This document shows positions 1 to 6,724 of a stretch of DNA of 7,530 nucleotides, one piece after another. The notes below the pieces were generated by a model. That model did not search any database, had not been told where the DNA came from, and saw only the letters and a program-made list of their open reading frames with translations. The DNA lies in NCBI GenBank assembly GCA_021778875.1, contig JAJYBT010000099.1, forward strand, positions 1-7,530. Direction: 5' to 3'. The stretch is from Acidobacteriota bacterium (GTDB lineage: Bacteria > Acidobacteriota > Terriglobia > Terriglobales > Acidobacteriaceae). The translations under genes and the position numbers were made by a program. Every line of letters starts with the position of its first letter. Position 1 is the stretch's first letter.

Positions 1-313
1 CCCCGGCCTGCAGGGCACGATAGATGTCCTCGTCGCCGTCAAAGGTGGTGAGGACTATGATGCGCGCACCGGGGAACTCCTCGCGAATTTTCGCGATGGC
101 GTCGGCTCCGCCGATTTTGGGGAGACGCAGATCCATGAGCGTGATATCGGGCTGAACGGCGCGGAAGGTCTCGATGGCCTGCTCGCCGTCTGAGGCTTCT
201 GCGACAACGGACAGCCCCTCGACGGTATTAAGGAGCGCGACGAGGCCCTTGCGCACGATGACGTGGTCGTCTACGACCAGAAGACGTATGGGTTGCTGGC
301 CCGGTTCGGTCAT
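1..313 (-). CDS. NarL/FixJ-type response regulator, receiver domain (C-terminus cut by window edge)
   Basis: Partner of the neighbouring histidine kinase. It would be phosphorylated in the cytoplasm and then act as a transcription factor. The 104 visible residues form a receiver domain: the acidic pair D15-D16 in LLVVDDH, the probable phospho-acceptor D61 in TLMDLRLP, and the conserved Thr pair near 89-90 in IIVLTTF. The pattern VDDH.....GL and MDLRLPKIGG is typical of the NarL/LuxR class, and the HisKA_3 kinase next door fits that class. The output helix-turn-helix domain would lie beyond base 1 and is not seen, so the class is inferred. The ATG shares ATGA with the kinase stop, and a strong AGGAGG lies nine bases upstream, which fixes the start and implies translational coupling. 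Target genes are unknown. Confidence 0.95.
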   Translation of the reverse strand, partial: MTEPGQQPIRLLVVDDHVIVRKGLVALLNTVEGLSVVAEASDGEQAIETFRAVQPDITLMDLRLPKIGGADAIAKIREEFPGARIIVLTTFDGDEDIYRALQAG

Positions 314-3300
314 GTTGTTCTTCCTCCTGTGGGAACGACGACCTGGACCTGCGTCCCCTCACCTTCTTTGCTGCTTACTTTTATTCTGCCGCCAATTTGC
401 TGTGCGCGCTCATGCATGCCAGTGATACCGAAATGCCCGTGTGCAGCAGAAGGAGCTTCCCCTGCGAATCCACGTCCATTGTCGGAGATGGTCATTTTGA
501 CGCGGCGGCGCGCATACTCAACGCGGATTGTTACGCTCGTCGCGTGGGCATGGCGGACGACATTGGTGACCGCCTCCTGCGCGATGCGGAGCAGTTCGCT
601 CTCCAGGAGGGGCGGGAGCGGGCGATAGGCTCCGTGGACTTCGACCTGCGACTTGACGCCTGACGAGGCGGTAACACGCTCAGCCATCTGCACGAGCTGC
701 GATGCGAAGTCCTGGCTTTCGGTGTTCTGCGAGCGCAACTCCCAGATGGCGCGGCGGGCGTCTTCAATGCCGGTACGGACGAGTTCCTGCGCCTGGTCGA
801 GATGCTGGCGGGCAGCGTCGGTGGATTGCGAGAGAGTGCGGCCGACGATCTGCAGCTGGACGGAGACGGCGACGAAGCCTTGCGCGAGGGTATCGTGAAT
901 TTCGCGCGCGATGCGGTTGCGCTCGGCGAGAACGGCATTGAAGCGGGATTCAACCTGACGGACGCGCCAGAGGTAAGCGAGATATCCGAGGAGCGCGATA
1001 CCGAGGAAAAGCAGGAGATAGAACCAGTAGGTCTGGTAGAAGTAGGGGCGCAGGACGAAGGAAAGGGATGCGGGCGTGGCGCTCCAGACGCCGTCGTTGT
1101 TGCAGGCGACGACGCGGAAGGTATAGTGGCCGGGCGGCAGGTTGGTGTAGTAGGCACTGCGCTGGGTTCCGGCGTCGACCCAGGCGTGGTCAAAACCGAC
1201 GAGCTGGTAGCGAAAGCGGACCTTGTTGGGCGCGGAGAAGCTGAGGCCGGCGTAATCGAAGGCAAAGCGACGGGCGCCGGCGGCGATCTTGAGGGGTTTG
1301 GAGCGAGTGGCCGAAAGATCGAAATCCGGCTCGGGCTGGTCGTCGACACTGAAGCGCTCGATGGCCATGAGCGGGGCGACGCGATTCATGGGGAGGTGAG
1401 CGGGATCGACCGTGGAGACGCCACGAAGGGTGGCAAACCAAAGGGTGCCGTTCTGCATGCGCCATGCGGCGGGATGACCTCCGCTGCTGGCTTCGTTGAT
1501 CTTCATTCCGTCGGCGATGCCGTAGGAGTCGACGACGACGTGCTTCACTTTGCCGTCGGCATAGCGATTAAGGGCGTTGCGGTTGACGCGGTAGATGCCG
1601 TCGTTAGAGCTGATCCAGAGATTGCCCTCGCCGCCGTCGAGGATGCTGTAGATGTTGACGGGCAGGTCCGCGCCGGATCCACGGATGGGCGTGATGACTC
1701 CATTGCGCCAACGGTTGAGGCCGCCGCCGTCGGTACCGATCCAGAGAGTGCCGTCGGGATCGAGGTGCAGCGCGGTGATGATGGAATTCGAAAGGCCGTC
1801 CTTTTTGGTGAAGTTGTGGAATTGGCCGTTGCTCCAGTGCGTGAGCCCGCCGATAGTGGCGATCCACATGCCGCCGTGGCTGCCCTGCTGCATGGCTCCG
1901 ACGAGGTTGCCGCCGAGGCCGTCGAGGGCGGTCCAGGAGGTGAACTGGCCGTTGCGATATTGCGAGAGGCCGCGGCGGGTGCCGATCCAGAGGGTTCCGC
2001 TGCTGTCGAAGTAAAGCGAGCGGACGAAGTCATCGGCCAAGCCGTCGGCCGAGGTGAACACCTTGACCTGACCATTACGGACACGGTCGAGGCCGTCGGG
2101 TGTTCCCAGCCAGAGATCACCATTCGGCGCGCCAGCAACGGAGAGCACGATGTTGCTGGAGAGGCCGTTGGCCGCGGTGAGGGCGGAGAATCCCGACTTG
2201 TTCACCGAGGCGAGAGCGGCATGATCGGCTCCGCCTCCGTTGGTGCCGAGCCAGACGGCGCCGGATTTGTCCTGCGTGACGGAGAGAATGTGGTCATTGG
2301 AGATTCCGTCGGCCGAGGTATAGGTGGTGAACTTGCGGTCGCGGAGAATGTCGACGCCGCCGGATTCGGTTCCGAGCCAGAGGTTGCCCTCGCGATCTTC
2401 GGCGATGGAGAGAATGAGGTTGCTGGAGAAGCCTTCCTTCGGCGTGAAGGCCTCCATGGAGCCATGGACGAAGCGGGCGAGGCCACCGGCCGTGCCGATC
2501 CAGATGGCTCCCTCGCGGTCGCAGAAAAGCAGATTGACGCGGTTGGAGGGAAGGCCATTGCTTTGAGTGTAGGACTTGAGCGAAGCGGGGCTGGAAAGGT
2601 GCGACTTTGCCTGGACTTCGCCTGAAGCTGTGAACCAGAGTCCGGTGTCGGCGCCGATCCAGATGCCGCCCTGGGGAGTCTCAGTGAGCGCATCCACGTC
2701 TTTCCCGGCGAGAGGCTTGAAGTCGCTACAGTCGGCGGTGCTGCCGGGAGTAAGGGCGGTGGCGCTGCAGATCTCTATCCCGTCCTGCGTGCCGGCCCAG
2801 ATGCGCCCGCGCCGGTCGAGGAGCATGGACTGAATCTGTACGGGACGGCCTGCGAGGGTGAAGTAGGTCGCGTTGCCGGGTGAGGCGTGGAAGACGCCTT
2901 CGGTGGTCGCAAGCCAGAGGGAGCCGTTCATTGGCTCCAGCATCTGGCTGTTCTGGTCGAGCGGAGGCACGCCGGGCACATTGATGAAATGGTCTCCGTC
3001 GAGGCGTGACAGCCCAGCAGAGGAGGCGACCCAAATACGGGCCTGACGGTCCTGATAGAGCGTCCAGACGGTGTTGCCGGAGGTATCGGGATAGGCTTTG
3101 AAGACGCCATGGCTGTAGCTGGCGACTCCGTTGGCGGTGCCGATCCAGAGGGTCCCGTTGTTGTCCTGCAGTAGTGAATAGACGAGGTCGCTGGGAAGCT
3201 GCGGTGTGTTCTTGTGGTTGTAGACGGTGAAATGCACGGAGTCGAAGCGGACGAGTCCGGCTTCAGTGGCGAACCACATATATCCGTCGGCAGTTTGCAG

Positions 3301-3474
3301 GACGGCGTGGACAGTGTTCTGTGGCAAACCGCTGTCGGTTTGCCAGGATTGGTAGCCGTAGCGGCGGAGGTCCTGATGCGGGTCAAGCGCATGCGCCATC
3401 GCAACGCATAACAGAATTGCAGACAGAACTGCGTATCGGAGCGTGCGATGGGCCATGGACATTACTGGATGCAT
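310..3474 (-). CDS. Two-component beta-propeller sensor histidine kinase (Reg_prop, Y_Y_Y, HisKA_3, HATPase_c)
   Basis: A 1054-residue membrane sensor kinase. Residues 1-29 look like a signal peptide ending AHA. Residues about 45-690 carry fifteen W-[IFLVA]-[GAS]-[TSA] propeller repeats (W at about 67, 110, 148, 187, 226, 272, 325, 366, 408, 455, 496, 537, 578, 620, 679), which suggests two seven-bladed propellers. A Y_Y_Y domain follows at about 735-808, then one membrane helix at about 813-836. The cytoplasmic kinase core has H860 in REIHDTLAQGF (HisKA_3), N-box N971, G-box DNGRGF at 998-1003 and GITGMHERA at 1016-1024, so it looks catalytically intact. The propellers would lie in the periplasm. 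Families of this design often regulate polysaccharide use, but the ligand cannot be read from sequence. No good ribosome site precedes the ATG at 3474; Met5 and Met7 are alternative starts. The gene overlaps its response regulator by four bases. Confidence 0.96.
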   Translation of the reverse strand: MHPVMSMAHRTLRYAVLSAILLCVAMAHALDPHQDLRRYGYQSWQTDSGLPQNTVHAVLQTADGYMWFATEAGLVRFDSVHFTVYNHKNTPQLPSDLVYSLLQDNNGTLWIGTANGVASYSHGVFKAYPDTSGNTVWTLYQDRQARIWVASSAGLSRLDGDHFINVPGVPPLDQNSQMLEPMNGSLWLATTEGVFHASPGNATYFTLAGRPVQIQSMLLDRRGRIWAGTQDGIEICSATALTPGSTADCSDFKPLAGKDVDALTETPQGGIWIGADTGLWFTASGEVQAKSHLSSPASLKSYTQSNGLPSNRVNLLFCDREGAIWIGTAGGLARFVHGSMEAFTPKEGFSSNLILSIAEDREGNLWLGTESGGVDILRDRKFTTYTSADGISNDHILSVTQDKSGAVWLGTNGGGADHAALASVNKSGFSALTAANGLSSNIVLSVAGAPNGDLWLGTPDGLDRVRNGQVKVFTSADGLADDFVRSLYFDSSGTLWIGTRRGLSQYRNGQFTSWTALDGLGGNLVGAMQQGSHGGMWIATIGGLTHWSNGQFHNFTKKDGLSNSIITALHLDPDGTLWIGTDGGGLNRWRNGVITPIRGSGADLPVNIYSILDGGEGNLWISSNDGIYRVNRNALNRYADGKVKHVVVDSYGIADGMKINEASSGGHPAAWRMQNGTLWFATLRGVSTVDPAHLPMNRVAPLMAIERFSVDDQPEPDFDLSATRSKPLKIAAGARRFAFDYAGLSFSAPNKVRFRYQLVGFDHAWVDAGTQRSAYYTNLPPGHYTFRVVACNNDGVWSATPASLSFVLRPYFYQTYWFYLLLFLGIALLGYLAYLWRVRQVESRFNAVLAERNRIAREIHDTLAQGFVAVSVQLQIVGRTLSQSTDAARQHLDQAQELVRTGIEDARRAIWELRSQNTESQDFASQLVQMAERVTASSGVKSQVEVHGAYRPLPPLLESELLRIAQEAVTNVVRHAHATSVTIRVEYARRRVKMTISDNGRGFAGEAPSAAHGHFGITGMHERAQQIGGRIKVSSKEGEGTQVQVVVPTGGRTT
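323..328 (-). promoter_or_regulatory. Shine-Dalgarno site for the response regulator, inside the kinase gene
   Basis: The minus strand reads AGGAGG here, nine bases before the response-regulator ATG at 313. It is embedded in the last codons of the kinase gene. Together with the ATGA overlap it supports coupled translation of sensor and regulator. Confidence 0.75.
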
Positions 3475-3536
3475 TGTACTTACCCGGGGAGGAGAACCAT
3501 ATCCACCAGAAGATGGAGACGCGGCGGACAGAACGG

Positions 3537-4220
3537 TCAGGCGCTCTTCTTGCGCGGCGTGCGGGACTTGACCCAGACTTTTTCCGCAGCGGGCGCGCCG
3601 AGGGTCGCGGTACCGGAGGGAGTCTCAATGGTGAGGGTCTGGTCATAGTTCTTTTTGAGCACGCGGACGTGGCCTCCGGGCGCGATGCCGTTCTGATGCA
3701 GGAAGCGGAGAAGCTTGGGATCGCGCTCATACAAGCTGTCCACGATGTAGTCAGAATTCACTTCGCTCTCGACTAAGGTGCGCAGGCCGCGGCGAGCGCG
3801 CCTGGCGGGGCTCTCCGGCAAGACGAAGTTGCCATGGGGGCAGGTTCCCTGCTGACCTAGCTTTTCGAGCAGTCGGGCCTCAAAAGCGGGCGAAACGGCG
3901 TGTTCCAGACGCTCGGCCTCGTCATGGACTTCATACCAGGGCATGCCGAACATTTCTGAAAGCATGCGCTCGATGAGGTGATGGCGGAGGGCTGTGCGTT
4001 GTGCGGTATGGCGGCCCTTGGAGGTAAGACGGATGACGCCGTCAGACTTCAGATCAACATAACCGTCGCGGCGGAGGCGACGCAGGGCCATGGAGACGGC
4101 TGGCGGCGAGACTCCTAGCCAGTGCGCAAGTGTGGCAGAGATGACGGTCTGCCCTTCACTTTCGGCTTCAAGCACGGCCTTGAGGTAGTCCTCTTTGGAG
4201 ACGCTGATGGTATTCTTCAC
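3537..4220 (-). CDS. DtxR/MntR-family metal-dependent transcriptional regulator with FeoA-like C-terminal domain
   Basis: A 227-residue metal-sensing repressor. Residues about 6-66 form the winged helix (VSPPAVSMALRRLRRDGYV is the recognition region), about 67-145 the metal-binding/dimerisation domain, and about 155-218 an SH3/FeoA-like domain (GIAPGGHVRVL, AALG-like end). By alignment from memory with DtxR, the ancillary site is intact (H80, E84, H99). The primary site has D11, E103, E106 and H107, where DtxR has Met10 and Cys102. Asp and Glu at those places are the manganese-type signature of MntR, although MntR Glu11 corresponds to Lys14 here. It therefore probably senses Mn(II), or Mn and Fe. 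The start is GTG at 4220: an in-frame TGA lies two codons upstream and no other Met occurs before residue 44. The ribosome site is weak. It lies 69 bp after the transporter gene and 62 bp before the kinase; no metal transporter gene is in view. Confidence 0.92.
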   Translation of the reverse strand: MKNTISVSKEDYLKAVLEAESEGQTVISATLAHWLGVSPPAVSMALRRLRRDGYVDLKSDGVIRLTSKGRHTAQRTALRHHLIERMLSEMFGMPWYEVHDEAERLEHAVSPAFEARLLEKLGQQGTCPHGNFVLPESPARRARRGLRTLVESEVNSDYIVDSLYERDPKLLRFLHQNGIAPGGHVRVLKKNYDQTLTIETPSGTATLGAPAAEKVWVKSRTPRKKSA

Positions 4221-4226
4221 GGCTCA

Positions 4227-4284
4227 TTCAGCATCGCCTGTGGTGCGGCGGTTGTAAAGTACCGGGGCGTGCGGCATTGCTGAA
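4227..4284. repeat. Interrupted inverted repeat between transporter and metal regulator
   Basis: TTCAGCA at 4227-4233 is the exact reverse complement of TGCTGAA at 4278-4284. Three further pairs (GCC at 4236-4238 with GGC at 4273-4275) extend the arms across a two-base mismatch, leaving a 34-base loop. It fills the gap ahead of the metal-regulator gene, and its left arm ends six bases before the GTG start. It lacks the T-run of an intrinsic terminator. It could be an RNA stem-loop affecting translation, a pair of operator half-sites, or chance. Confidence 0.45.
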
Positions 4285-4289
4285 ATCGC

Positions 4290-5588
4290 TTAGTGAAAGC
4301 GGGTTTGCTTGTAGAGCATCCAGCCACAGCCGAAGAGGAAGACGAAGAGAACGGCGGTAAGGACGGCGGCGTTGGTCAGATCCATGGCGATGGGCGGGCG
4401 CTGGACGCCGATGGCGAGCCAGACGAAGACGCCGGCGGCAAGCGCGAGGATCAGGAAGTCCCACCAAGGGCGCTTCTCTTCAGGGGCAGAAGCGGAGTTC
4501 TCGCCGTGGTAAGCCTTGATGGTTTCTCCCAGATCGAACTTGTAGCGATCGCACTCGCGGACGATGGCGCTCATGTAAGAGTCGCGCTCCTTGATGGAAG
4601 CGGAGGCCGAAGTGATGGCGAGCGCGCCGAGGATCATGATGGCCGAGGCGCTGAAGACGAGAATGCGCATAGAGGCGGAGGCGTGGGCGAATTCTCCGAA
4701 GACGAAGGCTCCCCAGGCGAGGCCCCAGAGCTGATTGGTGTTGGAGAGCGGGATGGCGCGGCCGATGCCGATGTATTTGGTGGCGTACTGCTGGAAGAGA
4801 TCGCCGATGACCCAGCAGAATCCGCCGAGAAAGAGCCAGAGCATGGAGGGCCGCAGCGCGTGAAGCTCTGCGATGAGGGAGATGCTGCCACTGTGCAGAC
4901 TGAAAGCGAGAACGGCCATGGTTCCCAGCTCGCCGAAGGTGAAGATGGTGACAAAGGAAAGTGGGTTCATGCCGGAGAGATAGGCCTTGCGGTAAGGAAC
5001 ATACATGGTTCCCCACATGAGACCTGCGCCGAGTGCGGCGATGATGCCGGAGATTGCGCGCGCGGAGGTGGCAGAGCCGGTATGCACGGAGGCCGCGGAG
5101 AGCATGACGGCGCTAGCGACAATGGCGATGGCTCCGCCAAGGACCTTGGCCCAGCTTTTGGCGTCGGCTCCCTTGAGCTCGTGGAAGAAGAACCAGCCCC
5201 AGAAGAGGCCGACGAGGGTGTTGGTGTTCCAGAGAGGAAAGGCGATGGAGAGGCCGACGTCGCGAATGGCGAAGACGGTGAGCGTGTTGGCGACGGCCCA
5301 GAGAGCTCCGGCGAGCACGGCCCACACGATAAGGTGGGGGCGGCTGCGGAGGTCACGAAAGACGTAGTTGGTTCCCTTGAAGGCGATGGGGAGAGTCCAG
5401 CGGGCGACAAAGACGCCGAGTACCATGCAGAGCGAGATGGCATAGGGCGAGAAGCCGGCGGTGACGAGCTTGGTTGGAGCCTCAGCCCCTCCGAGCCATA
5501 CACCTGCCGCAAGCGCGCAGACGATGCCAAGACCATGGAAAGAGCGAAGCGTGCCCTGGTGCTGGCTGGAGGTTGCGAGTTTTGGCAT
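4290..5588 (-). CDS. DMT-superfamily sugar-type transporter (GRP/RhaT-like) with C-terminal two-helix extension
   Basis: A 432-residue inner-membrane carrier. The first about 328 residues hold ten hydrophobic segments (roughly 18-35, 44-68, 86-108, 112-135, 146-165, 178-197, 210-231, 248-268, 282-298, 307-327). They form two homologous halves: SIAFPLWNTNTLVGLFWG near 114-131 is echoed by RAIPLSNTNQLWGLAWG near 277-293, each followed by a Phe-x-Glu type end. This duplication is the hallmark of drug/metabolite transporters, and the PL-x-NTN motif resembles the glucose/ribose and rhamnose porter branches. After a charged loop (about 331-374) come two further helices (about 376-394 and 405-426), longer than the usual ten-helix form. 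The ATG lies nine bases after the MIOX stop, so the two are almost surely cotranscribed. Myo-inositol or a related sugar is the likely cargo by context only; the direction and coupling ion are unknown. Confidence 0.88.
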   Translation of the reverse strand: MPKLATSSQHQGTLRSFHGLGIVCALAAGVWLGGAEAPTKLVTAGFSPYAISLCMVLGVFVARWTLPIAFKGTNYVFRDLRSRPHLIVWAVLAGALWAVANTLTVFAIRDVGLSIAFPLWNTNTLVGLFWGWFFFHELKGADAKSWAKVLGGAIAIVASAVMLSAASVHTGSATSARAISGIIAALGAGLMWGTMYVPYRKAYLSGMNPLSFVTIFTFGELGTMAVLAFSLHSGSISLIAELHALRPSMLWLFLGGFCWVIGDLFQQYATKYIGIGRAIPLSNTNQLWGLAWGAFVFGEFAHASASMRILVFSASAIMILGALAITSASASIKERDSYMSAIVRECDRYKFDLGETIKAYHGENSASAPEEKRPWWDFLILALAAGVFVWLAIGVQRPPIAMDLTNAAVLTAVLFVFLFGCGWMLYKQTRFH

Positions 5589-5597
5589 GCAATGCGT

Positions 5598-6458
5598 TTA
5601 CCAAGCGACTTCAGATGGAAAGAACTCCGCGATCAGGTCCTCGTAGAACGGCTTGAGCTCTTTCAGGTTGGGCTTTTCAGCTCCCTTGGAGTATAGATCG
5701 TACGGATTGAACTTGTTGACCCACTCGAACATTTTCTCGTCGTGCGAGGACATGAGGTGGCGGTACGCTCCGTGGCGATGGGCCGGATAGAAGGAGTGGT
5801 AGCGCAGCATGTAGAGTGCGGGCTCGGGCAGGTAGTCGCGCACAACGCGGTAGATGTACTCGTCGTGTCCCCAGGAGAGATGCACGTTGTCGAGGCCGCA
5901 GTTCGGCTCGTAGATGCCGTAGGGGGTCTGGTACTCGGGCACGTTGCGATCGGGATTGTTCGCAAAGTATTGGTGGAAGACGATCTGGTCGGACCAGGCG
6001 CATCCGACGGGGAAGGTATCTCCGACGACGGCCCACTGGGGCTCTCCATAGAGGCAGAGGACCTTGCCGAGATCATGAATGAAGCCGGCGAGGATGAACC
6101 AGCGGGGATGGCCGTCCTTTCGAATCGCCTCGGAGGTCTGGAGAAGATGCTCGATCTGGGAGAGATCGGTGTCGGGATCGCTGTCGTCGATGAGCGTGTT
6201 GAGGTAATCCGCGGCGGCCCAGATGCTCTTGCTGCCGCGGTTGAGCTCGCCGTATTCCTTTTCCTTCTGGAGGACGAAGTCCAGCGTCTGGTTGGTGTGG
6301 TTGAGGCGATAGAACTCGGCAACGGATGGGTTTGCCTTCTCGTCGTAGTTGCGGAATTCGGACTGATCTTTGCCCTGGCGGTAGCGGCCGGCGACGAAAT
6401 CGTCCCATTCTTCGATGTTCTTCAGGGGTTCGTGGGCGGGATTGGCGGATGCTGTCAT
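5598..6458 (-). CDS. miox: Myo-inositol oxygenase (EC 1.13.99.1)
   Basis: A cytoplasmic non-haem di-iron oxygenase that cleaves myo-inositol with O2 to D-glucuronate. It has 286 residues, almost the same as mammalian MIOX (285). All six di-iron ligands are present by alignment from memory: H104, H128, D129, H198, H221 and D254, in [31 protein letters not shown] and YDLYSK. Substrate-site residues also match: R36 in FRNY, D91 in DDSDPD, K132 after HDLG, and S222. The conserved block [16 protein letters not shown] is intact. One visible change is YPAH (A226) where animal enzymes have YPWH. The ATG at 6458 has a modest GAG ribosome site. It is the first gene of a unit with the transporter, downstream of a LacI-type operator and a LacI gene, so sugar-responsive induction is likely. 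MIOX is best known from eukaryotes and is uncommon in bacteria. Product assignment is strong; activity on related cyclitols is possible. Confidence 0.95.
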   Translation of the reverse strand: MTASANPAHEPLKNIEEWDDFVAGRYRQGKDQSEFRNYDEKANPSVAEFYRLNHTNQTLDFVLQKEKEYGELNRGSKSIWAAADYLNTLIDDSDPDTDLSQIEHLLQTSEAIRKDGHPRWFILAGFIHDLGKVLCLYGEPQWAVVGDTFPVGCAWSDQIVFHQYFANNPDRNVPEYQTPYGIYEPNCGLDNVHLSWGHDEYIYRVVRDYLPEPALYMLRYHSFYPAHRHGAYRHLMSSHDEKMFEWVNKFNPYDLYSKGAEKPNLKELKPFYEDLIAEFFPSEVAW

Positions 6459-6485
6459 GATTTTCTCGATGCTGGAAGAATCCTT

Positions 6486-6503
6486 AACGTTACCGCTAAC
6501 GTT
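6486..6503. promoter_or_regulatory. Probable LacI-family operator upstream of MIOX
   Basis: An inverted repeat with seven-base arms, AACGTTA and TAACGTT, around CCGC. Its core CGTTACCGCTAACG (6488-6501) is a palindrome with one mismatched pair, centred on CpG, the usual layout of LacI-family operators. It lies 28 to 45 bases before the MIOX start and overlaps the proposed -10 box, so binding would block initiation. The adjacent LacI-family gene is the obvious candidate binder. Inference from pattern and position; no binding data. Confidence 0.65.
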
Positions 6504-6528
6504 TACCAGTTTCGATGCGTTTCGGCAA
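6500..6528 (-). promoter_or_regulatory. Possible sigma-70-type promoter for MIOX and transporter
   Basis: On the minus strand, TTGCCG (6528-6523) is followed after 17 bases by TAAACG (6505-6500). They match the -35 and -10 consensus at four and three of six positions. Transcription would start near 6493, inside the operator palindrome. The match is modest, and operator overlap is the main reason to list it. Confidence 0.35.
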
Positions 6529-6537
6529 GCAGAAGGG

Positions 6538-6567
6538 TTTACGGGCTTTGCGGCAATAGCGTAGATT
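6538..6567 (+). promoter_or_regulatory. Possible promoter for the small membrane peptide gene
   Basis: TTTACG (6538-6543) and TAGATT (6562-6567) lie 18 bases apart on the plus strand, each matching the consensus at four of six positions, about 45 bases before the small gene's start. It would be divergent from the MIOX promoter. Weak evidence. Confidence 0.3.
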
Positions 6568-6611
6568 GCTCAAGAGCCGCAAGCAAAACAGAGGGCCAAC
6601 GAGGAGAGATT

Positions 6612-6701
6612 GTGTTCAAAGCCATCCTGACGGACAGCCATTTCTGGGTACCGCTGATCGTACTTTTGGCGGGGATTGGCCTGCTTGTGCTGCTGCATTA
6701 A
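6612..6701 (+). CDS. 29-residue single-helix membrane peptide, function unknown
   Basis: The only plus-strand gene proposed here. It starts at GTG (6612) and has an AGGAG at 6602-6606 with a five-base spacer, a good ribosome site. The product is 29 residues: a short polar N-terminus (MFKAILTDSH) followed by one continuous hydrophobic helix from about F11 to L28 and a final His. This looks like a small inner-membrane peptide with the N-terminus in the cytoplasm. It diverges from MIOX, sharing its upstream control region with the operator, and converges on the LacI gene, whose stop is 23 bases away. I do not recognise its function. The clean ribosome site plus a well-formed helix argue against chance, but it is short, so coding status is not certain. 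Confidence 0.6.
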   Translation: MFKAILTDSHFWVPLIVLLAGIGLLVLLH

Positions 6702-6724
6702 GGGGCAAAAGGGATTAGGCGGGT

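Noticed and set aside
802..2625. A 607-codon plus-strand open frame opposite the sensor kinase
   Set aside because: It is the antisense shadow of the propeller repeats in high-GC DNA: Gly/Ala/Val/Asp-rich with no recognisable domain, while the minus strand encodes a clear kinase.
1730..3150. Recurring DNA motif like GCCGATCCAGAG spaced along the kinase gene
   Set aside because: It is the antisense of codons for the LWIGT propeller motif, a protein repeat rather than an independent DNA repeat.
3475..3536. Search for a terminator or promoter between the metal regulator and the kinase
   Set aside because: No convincing hairpin with T-run or paired -35/-10 boxes was seen in these 62 bases.
4293..5696. 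A 467-codon plus-strand open frame opposite the transporter
   Set aside because: Its composition (Glu, Gly, Asp runs) is that of antisense to a membrane protein; the minus-strand reading has two homologous halves and helices.
6508..6524. Direct repeat GTTTCG spaced by ten bases near the MIOX promoter
   Set aside because: Short, and the two copies could be chance; no second symmetric element supports an activator site.
5742..6611. Long plus-strand open frame running through MIOX into the small peptide gene
   Set aside because: The part opposite MIOX is antisense shadow. Only the last 90 bases have their own ribosome site and a coherent product, so only these are kept.
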